Both the position numbers and the translations under genes were made by a program. From Megaleporinus macrocephalus (lineage: Eukaryota > Chordata > Actinopteri > Characiformes > Anostomidae), in contig CM038716.1 of assembly GCA_021613375.1 (NCBI GenBank), positions 13,858,774 through 13,922,773 of the forward strand: a DNA stretch of 64,000 bases, in the 5' to 3' direction. The notes under the pieces were generated by a model. That model was not told the DNA's origin. It worked only from the letters and a program-made list of their open reading frames with translations, and did not search any database. Shown here one piece after another: positions 1 through 10,950 of this stretch (position 1 is the stretch's first letter; the number at the start of each line of letters is the position of its first letter).

Positions 1-413
1 CAATTGCTGGCATGTGGATGCTACAGATTACACTTAAAGCTGTAGGTCTTCAGCTAGCCGTAACTAGCTAGCTCAGTGTTCCCAGCATGGACATCAGGGT
101 AGAGGTGGTGCATCCAATCACAAAGCTGTGTACAAGCCTGAATCACACAATAGGACTGGACAATCCAGAGTTGGATCAGAGTTGATGTCTTGAAAAATGC
201 ATGTAAAGTAATTTCCTGTAATTACCTTGACATTGTAAAGGTTGATAATACGTAATTACATAGTTATTACACTGATGGCCCAAAACATGTGAAGAAATCT
301 ATAACCTTATTATGCTTACATAAAGATAACCACCAGCCGGTAACAGCGAGGAGTTAAACATGTGTTATAGATGTCTTATAAATGTATGTGGAATGTTTCT
401 GTGCTTATATATC
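1..413. other. Unique non-coding sequence
   Basis: No gene or recognisable element is seen. Around 200-280 there is a fragment rich in GTAATTAC and GTTATTAC words that resembles the ~200 bp satellite at 1590-3390, so a degenerate outlier of that family probably lies here. Confidence 0.5.
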
Positions 414-490
414 AATCAATTAATCTTTATTTTCACTGAGGAGTACATTGAGGGAGACCCTCATTTACAATGCTGCCGAGCATTAATGAA
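414..490 (-). mobile_element. Probable 3' end of a LINE (tail only)
   Basis: Read on the minus strand, this contains TTGTAAATGAGGGTCTCCC followed by an AATAAAG-type tail. That resembles the 3' ends of several teleost non-LTR retrotransposons. Only the tail is recognisable; the DNA upstream on the minus strand (491-790) is A/T-rich with no reverse-transcriptase similarity. The family is not assigned and the call rests on memory of similar tails. Confidence 0.45.
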
Positions 491-802
491 TAAATAAATT
501 AAAATGAATTTGAATGAGTGCTTAAAATGTAAAAGAAACAATAAGAACAGAGACGAAATTCAGATAAATCGTAAAAGAATAACAAATAAAAAATGAATAA
601 GAAAAATAAAAAAGATAAAAATAAGCCAACAAAGTAAGTATAAATATAGTGGTAAAACATAAAATAGTAAAAGAAACAATAATAAAAAATAAAATAAAAT
701 AATGTTCATAATAATAGACTAATAAAAATGTAAAAATCAATAAACAATGGTAAAAGGAAAAATAAATAAATAAATAAATTAAATTTCAAAATCATACAAC
801 TG

Positions 803-856
<54 letters not shown>
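491..856. repeat. A-rich low-complexity stretch and (TA)n microsatellite
   Basis: Positions 491-790 are A-rich on the plus strand (AATAAA and AAAATAAA words). About 806-856 is an uninterrupted (TA)n run. The 72-residue frame open on the minus strand is Phe/Tyr/Leu-rich, as expected from T-rich DNA, and is not a gene. Confidence 0.85.
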
Positions 857-859
<3 letters not shown>

Positions 860-1589
860 GTTGTTCAATAGAAATCTAGTATTGGAATATATTTAAGATG
901 TTGTATTCAGTCTTCAGCCATCACTGCTTTCTCAAAGTCTCTCCAGACAAAGTTAAAACAGGCCTGAGGCATTTACCTAGCCTGCCTTTAGTTTGTGTAC
1001 TCTGTGCATTGCATTCTGCATCTCGGTCAGAACATCAGAAAAGGGAAACAGCTATGTTCCAGTGATCTCAGCGTCCGGAGAGCATTGTGAAGAACTCTTT
1101 GTGAAGCCAGTGTTCTTTAAAGACACTCTCAGTCTTATACCCAGGGTTCATTCAGCTCTGGCATTCTGTTTGAGACAGAGGACTAAATCTGAGACCACGC
1201 CGGGGGTCCAGAACCTGGACTAAGCTTCTCTCCTTGTGGCTTGGACAATGCCAGGCACGAACAGAGTCTGGAGCTGAGGGAGCTCGTCAGCCTGGCTCAC
1301 AGTGTGCTTCTGTTTTTGGAGCAGCGGTGGAGGGAAGTTCATTCCGCCTAATAAGAGCTCTCGCTCTTGGCCGGGGGAAGTGCAGAGCTTTACTGAAGAG
1401 ACCCTCGCTGTGTCAATTTCTTTCCCACCCAAAAAAACACTGAAAAGTGTTAGACTTCCAACAAAGGAGGTATTTTTGACCTGCTTTCTTTCCTGCCACC
1501 GACTAAAAGCCTCCATCCAGCAAACTACATACTCTTTATTATCAAGAAGAACCAACTCACAGCCTCGTTTCCACTTTATATTAAGAGTG
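857..1589. other. Unique sequence, no gene supported
   Basis: Moderately GC-rich and non-repetitive. Overlapping frames of about 110 codons are open on both strands around 1220-1619, but neither shows a domain, a signal peptide or coding-like composition. Possible conserved non-coding DNA, not shown. Confidence 0.4.
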
Positions 1590-3390
1590 TGTAATAACTA
1601 TGTTATTACACATTATTAGCAATGTGACTACTGGTGATATAGCCACTGTTATATATGGATTACAGTAATGCAGCATATGTAATGGGTTTTATTGTATGTA
1701 ATTACATAAGCATGTCTTAACAGTTGTTAAAGCATATTCTCTGTCATGTAATAACACATTGGTAATAACATGGGTATAACTGTATTTGTAATTAGACTTT
1801 ATCAGTTTTTGGGATGAATGTAACACAACACATTCAATTAATTACATAAAAGATATACTTTTACAGAACTGGGCATCTTCTGCTGCTGCTGTGTCATAAC
1901 AGTCACAATAAGAAATTAATATACATGTGTAATTACATAAGCTGTATTAGTGTATTTATCTGTAACAGTGGTGTTTAGGTGTAACTACACAGTTATTACA
2001 GACACTAATATAAAGCGGGACTAAAATAGTCATGTGTAGGTATATCAGTGTAAATATACTGTTATAACTATCAAGATACAATGTAATTACATGCATGGCT
2101 GGATTACTTACCTTTTCAATGCCTACCAACATTTATGATACAATATATTTTTTTTTCTTAGGGCCCTCCATTTTAAAGATCCTCTGACTTTTAGAGAGCC
2201 ATGCTTTTGAGGCCCCTAGCCATGCTTTTGGGCCCCTTATGAAAATGGACGAGGCATTGTGGCACTGCTCTGACTTTGATTTCTGGCTATTAGGAGTTCT
2301 AGGAAAGAGCGGGACATAATTTTAGAGGGCCCTGGTTATGAGAGCCCCTACCAGGGGGCCCTAAAGAAGAGCAGGGCATACCATTAGAGGGCCCTTGATC
2401 ACGAGGGGCACAGGTTGGGGGGGCTATCCTTAATCTGTCCTTGATTACATGAGTAAAAGCCAAACACGTGTAATTACATAAGATATATTAGTGTATTATA
2501 TCTGTAACAGTGGCTACATTACTAGTTGTTACAGGTGGTGTTTATGTGTAACTACACAGTTATTATAGATACTTATTATAAGTAAGACTAAAATAGCCAT
2601 GTGTAGTTACATAAGTATAAATATACTGTTATAACTATCCAGATACAGTGTTATTACATGAATGAAAGCCAAAGTTGTTACACATGTAACTACATACTCC
2701 ATCTGTAACAGTTACTACACCACTAGTAGTTCCATATGTTGTTCATGTGTAACTACACAGTTATTATTGATACTAATATAAAGTGTGACTATAATAGCCA
2801 TGTATAGTTACATAAGTACAAACATATTGTTACAATTATCAAGATACAATGTAATTACATGAGTAATAACCAAACACATGATATTACATAAGCTGTACTG
2901 CTGTAATCCCCCGGTAACAGTGGTTACATCACTAGTAATTACATTGTTGTTAAAGTGTAACTACACCGTTATAAGATACACAAATATTAAGTCCAACTAA
3001 AATAGCCATGCGTAGTTACATACATGCAAATACACTGTTATAACTATCAAGATACAATGTAATTACATGGGCAAAAACCAAATACCTGTAATTACAGCTG
3101 CATCAATATCTGTAACATTGGCTACAACATTAGTTGTTACAGGTGGTGTTCATGTGTAATTACACAGATATTATGGATACTTATTATACGTAGGACTACA
3201 ATCGCCATATGTAGTTACATAAGCATAAATATACTGTTATAACTATCAAGATACAAGGTGATTACATGAGTAAAAGCCAAACACATGTGTTATTACATAA
3301 GCTATATTAGTGTATTCTATCTGTAACAGTGGCTACATCACTAGTAGTTACATTGTTGTTCATGTGTAATTACAAAGTAACACAATACAA
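1590..3390. repeat. Degenerate ~200-210 bp satellite with TGTAATTACA palindromes
   Basis: Units starting near 1926, 2464, 2678, 2874, 3081 and 3280 share an order of blocks: a GTAATTACATAAG-like start, TCTGTAACAGTGGCTACA, a GTGTAACTACACAGTTATTA block, ACTAAAATAGCCATG, then ACTGTTATAACTATCAAGAT. Spacing is about 200-214 bp once the insertion at 2094-2443 is removed. The stretch 1590-1925 holds more diverged members. Every unit carries TAATTA-type cores, several inside the perfect 10 bp palindrome TGTAATTACA. Confidence 0.8.
2094..2443. mobile_element. hAT-like non-autonomous transposon (350 bp) inserted in the satellite
   Basis: The octamer ATTACATG occurs immediately before (2086-2093) and after (2444-2451) this segment. 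Removing the segment plus one octamer restores the sequence seen in sibling satellite units, for example near 2850. An 8 bp target duplication is the hallmark of hAT transposons. The ends are weakly inverted: CATGGCTGGATTA on the left, and CAAGGACAGATTA on the right read inward. The interior is full of GGGCCC words and has no transposase frame. A related, inverted, truncated copy lies at 13190-13320. Confidence 0.75.
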
Positions 3391-4124
3391 AGTAGGGCTT
3401 CGGTGTTTTTTGTGTATATAGTAATGACAGTTCAAGGACAAACTTTTTTTCTGGTTTAATCTGAGTTTTGCTATAATTTACTTTTCTATTTTTCAGTTTA
3501 TCTTCAGCGCTGAAGCCTGCAGTGATTCCACATCACCTAGTAAATTCACCACTAAGTAGTTTGCTGTTATGTTAGAGGCCAATTATCTCTGCTCAGTAAA
3601 CGCTGTTGTTTTTCCCCAGTTTAACATTTCTGGAGAGACGCAGCTTTCATTAATCCGCTTTGACGTCAGTGATGGGACCGGAATAGTAAAACGGATCATG
3701 CGGCGCAAACAAAGTCTTTATTTCCGGCTGGCAAACCGGCAGAGAGCGAAATTGGCATCATGTCAACCGATTCCATCTCCTAACCTGTCACTCCGCAACT
3801 CTCCGTAGCTCTCGACTTCTCAAGAGTCTCAGTTGTTCCCCGAGCTCTGCATTTGGGCTCCATTAACTTACCCAGTTCCTCACTTCCGAACCTTCTCTGA
3901 ACACGTCCCGGGCTCTTTCCTGCCACAGCTCTGGTTCTGGAGGAGCTGGAGGATGCCGGAAGATTGAGGAACAGTTTCTTTTGGCATATCGAAGGAGGCA
4001 TGAGGGTCTTTAGGTTCGGTGCTCTTTCGCTGTTTCTTATTTTGCTGTAATCTATCAGAAAGGTCTCATCACTATAGGCTACAACTATAGGATATATATA
4101 AATAATCTTAGTATAATCTTATAA
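3391..4124. other. Unique sequence with a full CRE-like site
   Basis: Non-repetitive. A perfect palindromic CRE word TGACGTCA lies at 3661-3668, and 3690-4020 is somewhat richer in CpG than its surroundings. Open frames near 3569-3808 (plus) and 3780-4001 (minus) have no recognisable product. A distal regulatory element or relic promoter is possible but unproven. Confidence 0.35.
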
Positions 4125-4126
4125 TT

Positions 4127-4196
<70 letters not shown>
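4125..4196. repeat. (CA)n-(TA)n compound microsatellite
   Basis: A short CA run passes into a long AT run that directly abuts the Tc1 remnant. Confidence 0.95.
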
Positions 4197-4199
<3 letters not shown>

Positions 4200-5035
4200 A
4201 AGTTTGGTGGAGGAGGGATGATGATGATGCTAGAGTGTGGTCAGCGGATGCTGAGGAGCATAGTGCACAGAGGTCACCAACTTTCTACAGAGTCAATCAC
4301 TACAGACCTCCAAACTTCATGTGGTCTTCAGATCAGCTCAAGAACAGAGCATAGAGAGCTTCATGGAATGGGTCTCCATGGCCGAACAGCTGCATCCAAA
4401 CCTTACATCATTGTTTCTCTGTCTGGCGATCTAATGGAGGAGTCTGGGTTTGGAGAACACCAGGAGAACGTTATCTGCCTGACTGCACTGTGACTGTAAA
4501 GTTTGGAGAAGGACGGATGATGATGATGCTATGGGGGTGTTTTTCAGGGGTGGGCCGAGGACCCTCAGTTCCAGTAAAAGGTAATCTTAATGCTTCAGCA
4601 GACCAAGATATTTTGGACGCTTCCATCTTTCTGAGAACAGTTTGGGGAAGAACCTTCCTGATCCAGCAGCTCCATATAGGCTGGTTGGGTGTTTGGTTGT
4701 GGAGGATCTTGACTGACCCACACAAAGACCTGACCTTAACCTCATCCAACACATTTGGAATGATCTAGAAGAGAGACTGTGAGCCTCTTGTCCAACATCA
4801 GTGTCTCACAAATTCTCTTCTGGGCAAAAATTCCTGCAAACACTCTTGGAATCTGTTAAGGCAGCAAAGAAGGACCACCTCCATATTAACGTCTATGGGT
4901 TTAAGGTGGGACTTCACAAATACAAGGAACAAATGTATAGGTGTTCCAGATCTTTTCTCACACTGATTGGTTCCACCAGCTGCTGGACTAACAGCCAGCA
5001 TATGGCTCAGATGTTGGAACAGCTGTAGGATCAAC
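4197..5035 (+). mobile_element. Decayed, rearranged Tc1-like transposon
   Basis: Fragments of a Tc1-like (DDE) transposase are recognisable. The helix-turn-helix part at about 4232-4410 reads STESITTDLQTSCGLQ and [10 protein letters not shown]. The catalytic part at about 4411-4760 reads VWLWR and [14 protein letters not shown] words. A tail runs to ~5030 in shifted frames. The order is abnormal: a VKFGGG segment that belongs downstream of the HTH also occurs at 4197-4225, before it, and recurs at 4495-4530. The block from the second HTH exit to the first catalytic Asp is deleted, and the Glu-containing motif is altered and out of frame. No element ends are seen. It cannot encode an active enzyme. 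Confidence 0.85.
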
Positions 5036-5047
5036 AGCTAGTACATA

Positions 5048-5230
5048 CACAGTGGAGTCACATTATTATGACCAGCAGCTAATATCCAGAGCGTCCACCA
5101 TGTGCAGCACAGACAGCAGTTAGACAGAATAGTAGGTGATAGAGCCAACACCACCATCCAGGAGGTCCTACAGGTGCTCAGTTGGGTTTAAGTCTGAGGG
5201 AATTAGGGGTCCAGGGTAGTAATTCCAACC
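5048..5230 (-). mobile_element. 3' stub of a second Tc1/mariner-like element
   Basis: The minus strand across ~5165-5210 reads SDLNPTEHL, the typical motif around the catalytic Glu of Tc1-like transposases. Downstream on that strand, near 5050-5075, is an element-end-like sequence GTCATAATAATGTGACTCCA. Only about 180 bp survives, and the other end is not visible. Confidence 0.6.
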
Positions 5231-5317
5231 AATCATAAATTCTAGCCACGTGACAACTAGCATGTAGACTAGAACAGATGTTTACAGGATCAGTTTAATC
5301 AGACTAGATCAACTGCC

Positions 5318-6118
5318 ACTATACTAACCACTACACCACCATACTGACCACTACACCACCATACTGACCACTACACCACCATACTAACCACTACACCACC
5401 ATACTAACCACTACACCACCGTACTGACCACTACACCACCGTACTAACCACTACACCACCATACTAACCACTACACCACCATACTAACCACTACACCACC
5501 GTACTGACCACTACACCACCATACTAACCACTACACCACCATACTGACCACTACACCACCATACTGACCACTACAACACCATACTAACCACTACACCACC
5601 GTACTGACCACTACACCACCGTACTGACCGCTACACCACCGTACTAACCACTAGACCACCATACTGACCACTACACCACCGTACTGACCGCTACACCACC
5701 GTACTAACCACTACACCACCGTACTAACCACTACACCACCGTACTAACCACTACACCACCGTACTGACCACTACACCACCGTACTGACCACTACACCACC
5801 ATACTAACCACTACACCACCATACTAACCACTACACCATCGTACTAACCACTACACCACCGTACTAACCACTACACCACCGTACTGACCACTACACCACC
5901 GTACTAACCACTACACCACTGAACTAACCACTACACCACCATACTAACTACTACACCACCGTACTAACCACTACACCACCGTACTAACCACTACACCACC
6001 ATACTAACCACTACACCACCATACTGACCACTACACCACCATACTGACCACTACACCACCATACTGACCACTACACCACCATACTAACCACTACACCACC
6101 GTACTAACCACTACACCA
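5318..6118 (-). repeat. 20 bp minisatellite, ~40 copies (SINE A-box unit, inverted)
   Basis: Tandem copies of ATACTAACCACTACACCACC with A/G and A/G alternation at two sites (GTACT, TGACC). The reverse complement is the same 20-mer that fills 18431-19990. The 20 bp phase holds across the whole array without an insertion or deletion. No SINE body adjoins this copy on either side. The flanks at 5231-5317 and 6119-6510 are unique. Confidence 0.95.
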
Positions 6119-6510
6119 AGATCTACACTGTGGATGGAGTGATATGGTTGACGTGGTCAGACCTGAGTAGTGGGTTATGAGGTGTTGATGTTGATGTGGT
6201 CTCGTGGCTGCTCTGTTGGTTTCACAGTGAGTTTACGTGTCATCACTGAACGTCTTGAATGAGTTTGTTTAAAGGGAAAGGACACTCGGTTACATTCACC
6301 TTCATTAAAATCACTTTCTGTCAGTCCAGCTTCATAAAACTGATGGATATCTGGCACAGGATGAACGTCCTCCTCACAATGTCACCCGTCCTCGTTCAGA
6401 TTCTCTTGAAGAAACCTCTCAGCTCTCAGAGCGAGCGCTCGGTTAGCAGGTTATGAATATGGATGCGGTAACGTTAACTGTACTTAGAGCTGTTTGTAAT
6501 TAACAGTCAG
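6119..6510. other. Unique sequence
   Basis: No repeat or gene recognised. Short frames on both strands have no similarity I can name. Confidence 0.4.
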
Positions 6511-6641
6511 TAGCTACGTTTACATGCAGTCTGATAATCCATTAATAATCAGACTAATAGCTCAATCGGAAAAGAATATGTCCATGTATACACCTCAATC
6601 CCAATAGACTAGTCCGATTGAGGTCATTCCGATTACAATAA
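6511..6641. repeat. Short dispersed repeat, MITE-like
   Basis: Contains GTTTACATGCAGTCTGATAA followed by inverted ATCGGA / TCCGAT and TCAATC / GATTGA words, a pattern common in teleost MITEs. Boundaries are approximate and the family is not assigned. Confidence 0.4.
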
Positions 6642-6940
6642 CTAACACTCAATCAAATCCTCACAGCAATGTTCAACATCAGTACCTGACCTCACTAACA
6701 CTCAATCAAATCCTCACAGCAATGTTCAACATCAGTACCTGACCTCATTAACACTCAATCAAATCCTCACAGCAATGTTCAGAATCAGTACCAGACCTCT
6801 CTAACACTCAATCAGATCACAGCACAGCACAGCACACTCACAGCAATTATCCATCATTACCTGACCTCTTTAACACTCAATCAAATCCTCACAGCAATGT
6901 TCAACATCAGTACTTGAACTCACTGAATCTGAATGAAGTC
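6642..6940. repeat. 53 bp tandem repeat, 5 copies
   Basis: Each unit begins TAACACTCAATCAAATCCTC and ends near CCTGACCTCA. The first two units are almost identical. The fourth is expanded by a short CACAG run. Confidence 0.9.
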
Positions 6941-7465
6941 CCAGTATGTTCCTGCTCGGACTGCTCAGTGTCAGCAGATTGGACGACAATGATTCCTGAA
7001 AGAACTGAAGTCAGGTCAGATCTTCAGGTCTAAGTTCTGTAATAGAATGTTCTATCTCACCGTCTCTCAAAACAGAGGCTGCTGTGAAACGACTGGACGA
7101 AATAAGGCTGCAGAGCTCGTATCTGTTAGAACGTTCTGTTCTACAGAGAAGGTTTAGGTGTGAACGCATAATATCAGAGATCAAACAAGACATGGTTGAA
7201 TTTTTTAAAACCCAGACTTGTCAGTGGAGCTTCAGGCTACCTGCAAGTACAAAACCAGAAGAACTGTACCTGCACCACATGCACGCTTCTTCTACTCTTC
7301 TGGAAGGAATACAGTAGGTGTTGGAACATTGCTTTGAGGATTGGATTGCATTTGACCAGGAGAGGAAATCTGTATCTGTATTATAATAATAGTGATAATA
7401 TTAGTGAATAATTGTGAAGAGATTAAAACTATAGAATTAGAGGTATGGAATTTTTCCTGGAGCAG
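6941..7465. other. Unique sequence
   Basis: No gene or repeat recognised. Frames of 60-77 codons on both strands overlap each other and have no identifiable product. Confidence 0.4.
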
Positions 7466-7997
7466 AATTGTACCATTCTTCTGGCAACATCCATCTAATG
7501 GAGAAGCGTGATTGGTCACCCCAGAGAACGTGTCTGCTCTAGAGTCCAGTGTTGGCGTGCTTTACTCCACTGCATCCGACGCTCTGCATTGTTCTTGGTA
7601 ATGTAAGGCTTGGATGCAGCTGCTCGGCCATGAAGACCCATTCCATGAAGCTCTCTACGCTCTGTTCTTGAGCTGATATGAAGACCACATGAAGTTTGGA
7701 GGTCTGTAGTGATTGACTCTGTAGAAAGTTGGTGACCTCTGTGCACTATGCTCCTCAGCATCCGCTGACCTGCTCTGTCATTGTACGTGTTCTACCACTT
7801 GGTGGCGGAGCTGCTGTCGTTCTCAATCACTTCCACTTTGTTCTAACACCACTGACAGTCCACTGTGGAATATTTAGTAGTGAGGAAACTTCACCACTGG
7901 ACTTCACAGGTGGCGTCCTATCACGGTACCACGCTGGAGTTCACTGAGCTCCTGAGAGACCCACTCTTTACTAATGTGTGTAGAAGCAGTCTGCAGG
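7466..7997 (-). mobile_element. Tc1-like transposon fragment (N-terminal half)
   Basis: The minus strand encodes the Tc1 DNA-binding region, including [37 protein letters not shown] and a truncated ARQHWTLEQ segment, followed by a fragment of the VWR-upstream region near 7470-7515. The segment for the first helix-turn-helix (PSGRTRTMTE at ~7785-7815) is in a different frame from the second helix-turn-helix. The catalytic domain is absent. The 5' end finishes near 7997 at the GTGTAGAAGCAGTCTGCA block shared with the copies at 47.4 and 50.2 kb. Confidence 0.9.
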
Positions 7998-8007
7998 ACT
8001 AGGAGCT

Positions 8008-8165
8008 GGTCTAACTATAACAGCCTAAACTAAAAGGAGAGAACCAGAAGAACATTGACATAAGACCACCTTGAGACACTGCGATCCCCCCACTCCACGG
8101 TCAACAAACCTGTGTGATCGTGTGAAGTGGTGGGACAACAGCACCAACATCTACATAGACACTAA
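8008..8165. repeat. Dispersed repeat (tail part), second copy at 38.26 kb
   Basis: From TCTAACTATAACAGCCTAAA to CAGCACCAACAT, this is nearly identical to about 38262-38402. It is the distal part of the longer repeat at 37587-38405 and directly abuts the Tc1 fragment. Confidence 0.8.
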
Positions 8166-8785
8166 GAACGTCACACCAAAGCACGTTCATAAAGTTTCTA
8201 AGCTTTGATAGATGAAGACCTGAATTCTTTCCTTGTGATATAATTTTAGCTTTCCTCCATAAATAGGTCACCAGTGTTATGGAAAGGGTAATATCATGTT
8301 CTGAGCTTCCTCTTTATCCTTCATATGTGGTTTGGCAGAAGTGACGTTGGTGTAATCCAGTACAGTTTGTGTTATGATCCAAAAATCAACCGTGCCAACA
8401 GTGTGTTAACCATTTGGCAAGTCGCTTTGCAGTGCTTAGACAAATATCATGCATGGCATAAATAAAAATTGGGTATGATCTCACAATGTGTTTAGTTTTG
8501 TAGAATAATATTAGAACCTGGAGCTCTTCAGAGCTGGAACTGACTAAATGGTGCAGCAAAACGTTTTAAAATGTATTGATTTGTTTCAGATTTTTCTTAT
8601 TTTATTGCTAAAATACACAATTTAGGAGCAGCAAAAATCAAACAACCTGTAAACAAAAATAATAAACATTAATGCAATCATAAAACAGCATGAGGGGCTG
8701 CCATCCAATCAGCTATGCAGTTAGTGTATATTCATGATGTTGTTGTGCAAGCTTTTTATTACTGGTCTGAATCTTTAAGTCAAAA
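8166..8785. other. Unique AT-rich sequence
   Basis: No feature recognised. Confidence 0.4.
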
Positions 8786-8975
8786 TTTGGGCATATAAGG
8801 TGGCAGTGCATTTAAGGTGGTATGTATTTAAGGTGTCAATAAACTTAAGGCAGCAGTTTGCTTAAGTTTGCAGGGAATTTCAGGCAGCAGTGCATTTAAA
8901 ATAGGTTTGCATTTAAGGTGGCAGGTAATTTAAGGTGTGAGTGCATTTAAGGTAGCAGCTTTTTTTACAGTGGCA
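8786..8975. repeat. Degenerate short tandem repeat (~20-27 bp)
   Basis: About seven diverged copies of a unit like GGTGGCAGTGCATTTAA. Unit length varies and the copies are strongly mutated, so this is probably an old array. Confidence 0.65.
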
Positions 8976-10950
8976 GAAACTACCAGGGACATCCAGCCAA
9001 TTTTATTTTTATTTATAAAAAGGTAAAACAAGACAGAGAGGGAATGAGGAAGGGAGTAGGGGAAAAATAAAAAGTAATAAATAAATAAGTAAATAAATAA
9101 ATTAAACATAGTACAATTTTTAGTTGAATTGAAGTAGAGCAATTTATAATAAAAAGAAGTTTATAAACAAAATTTTCATTTTTATCAGTATATTTTTTTA
9201 AGCCAACTTATAGTTTATTTCTTTAATTATATGTAGATGTTCTAGAAGTTCTAATGGAACATACAGTACTTTCATATATCATGATCGTAATGCTACAAGA
9301 GCTAAAAATCAATAAAATCCAAGGGTGAACATGGAAATAAATGAGTATTCAGAAATGTTATATATACAGATAACTTAAATTGCTGTAGAAGGAGCTTCAT
9401 ATTTGGAACATAGATCATTTTTTATGTGGTAATTTTGTACATTAGTAGGTTTAATAAAACAACTTTAATTGCTTGTTAACATTTAAATAATTTTTGAGGT
9501 TAGAATGAAGCACATTGGATTTTCATTATTTCTGCTTTAATTGGACACCACAAATATTACAAATGTTACATACAACATAATAAATTCATGCCAAACATAC
9601 AAAACAACCAAGTACTACAAAATAATTTCAAAAAGATTTACTTTAAGCTTAAAATGCATAATAAATAAATAAATAAATAAAATAAGATTTTCCAGAATGT
9701 TCAAGTTTCCACTATGAGTCATCACAGATTATAGAAAACTATATTGAATATTGCATTTTTAATATAGGTCACTATTATTTGACCTCTTTTAGATCCTTTT
9801 TCAGATTCTTGGCTGATACAATTACAAACCTTTATTTTTTTTTTGTTATTATTTAGATTTTACTTTGTTTTAATTTTACTTTTTATGTATGTAAAAGTAT
9901 GTGATTTTTTTTTTTATCAAGATTGGACCAGAATTACTTGACTTATAAAAAAAACCCAAAAAAACATTCAAATATTCAACTATAAATTGTATATAGCAAC
10001 CAGGTACTCTATAAAAGGCAGATTTCTCCTTTAATTTATTTCATTTCATTTAGTTCCAGGCAAAACAACAATTAGGGACAAATTATTAATCTTTTAAAGT
10101 CAAGAAAGACCAAAAACCTCAACATTCATGTTTTTCTATGTATGCTGTATACACTCGTTTTCTTGATTACAGTCTTAGAAGCTAACATTTTCTGAAGTAA
10201 CCCAAACTGCATTCCTTTATGCTGAGGTCTGAACTTTGTCCATTCTGATATTGTCCATTTAAAAAATCCAAGATAATTGTTAGAGAAAGCTTTAATATGC
10301 TGTACGTATACAATAGACCAGCAGCGTTAGATGGCGCGTGTCATTATCAGAAATAGGCACTGACCAGCAGGAGAGCTGTATGTTATGCGGCGGAGTCTTT
10401 AGAGCTACATAATGTTCGGAGTAATAACCGTCATTTCCTCCAGTATTATTTCAGCAGGAACTCTCGCAAGCTTCTAAAATATTGATGGTGATGTAGACGC
10501 TTTTCCCATACGGTGCGGCAGTAGTGACTCACTCAGTTAATTGTGTAGAAACAGAATGTAATTTCAGTAACAGAGTCTAATGGACCACTGGGACACGCTC
10601 GTTCATTATGAATGAAGCTGTAAGAACAGAAACCATACAAGCACCAAACCATAATGAGATTTATTCAAACCTCCAGTAATGAACTTTCATACACACTCTA
10701 ATATAGAGACAGGAGGTCTGTTTACTGAGTCGGGGGGCTGGTGGTCTGTTGCCTCATTGTTTGGCCAGTCAATTACATTTCTCTGTAAACACATTGTATT
10801 GCCAATATTGTATTTTTCTGTATATTTCAACTCCGCATCCGTGAAATAACAAGATAATAGCTACGAGTTTTAAATCATGGAGCAGCTTTCCATATTCACT
10901 TATAGGTTTTCTTTATTATGATGGAATATAAACTTCGGGCTAAATATTTT
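8976..10950. other. AT-rich non-coding DNA
   Basis: Poly-A/T tracts, short AAATA runs (about 9660-9680) and no coding signal. The stretch 10300-10640 is more balanced and could be conserved non-coding sequence. Nothing else seen. Confidence 0.5.

Noticed and set aside
1220..1619. Antisense pair of ~110-codon frames as overlapping genes
   Set aside because: Neither strand shows codon bias or a recognisable domain; stops are rare simply because of local GC.
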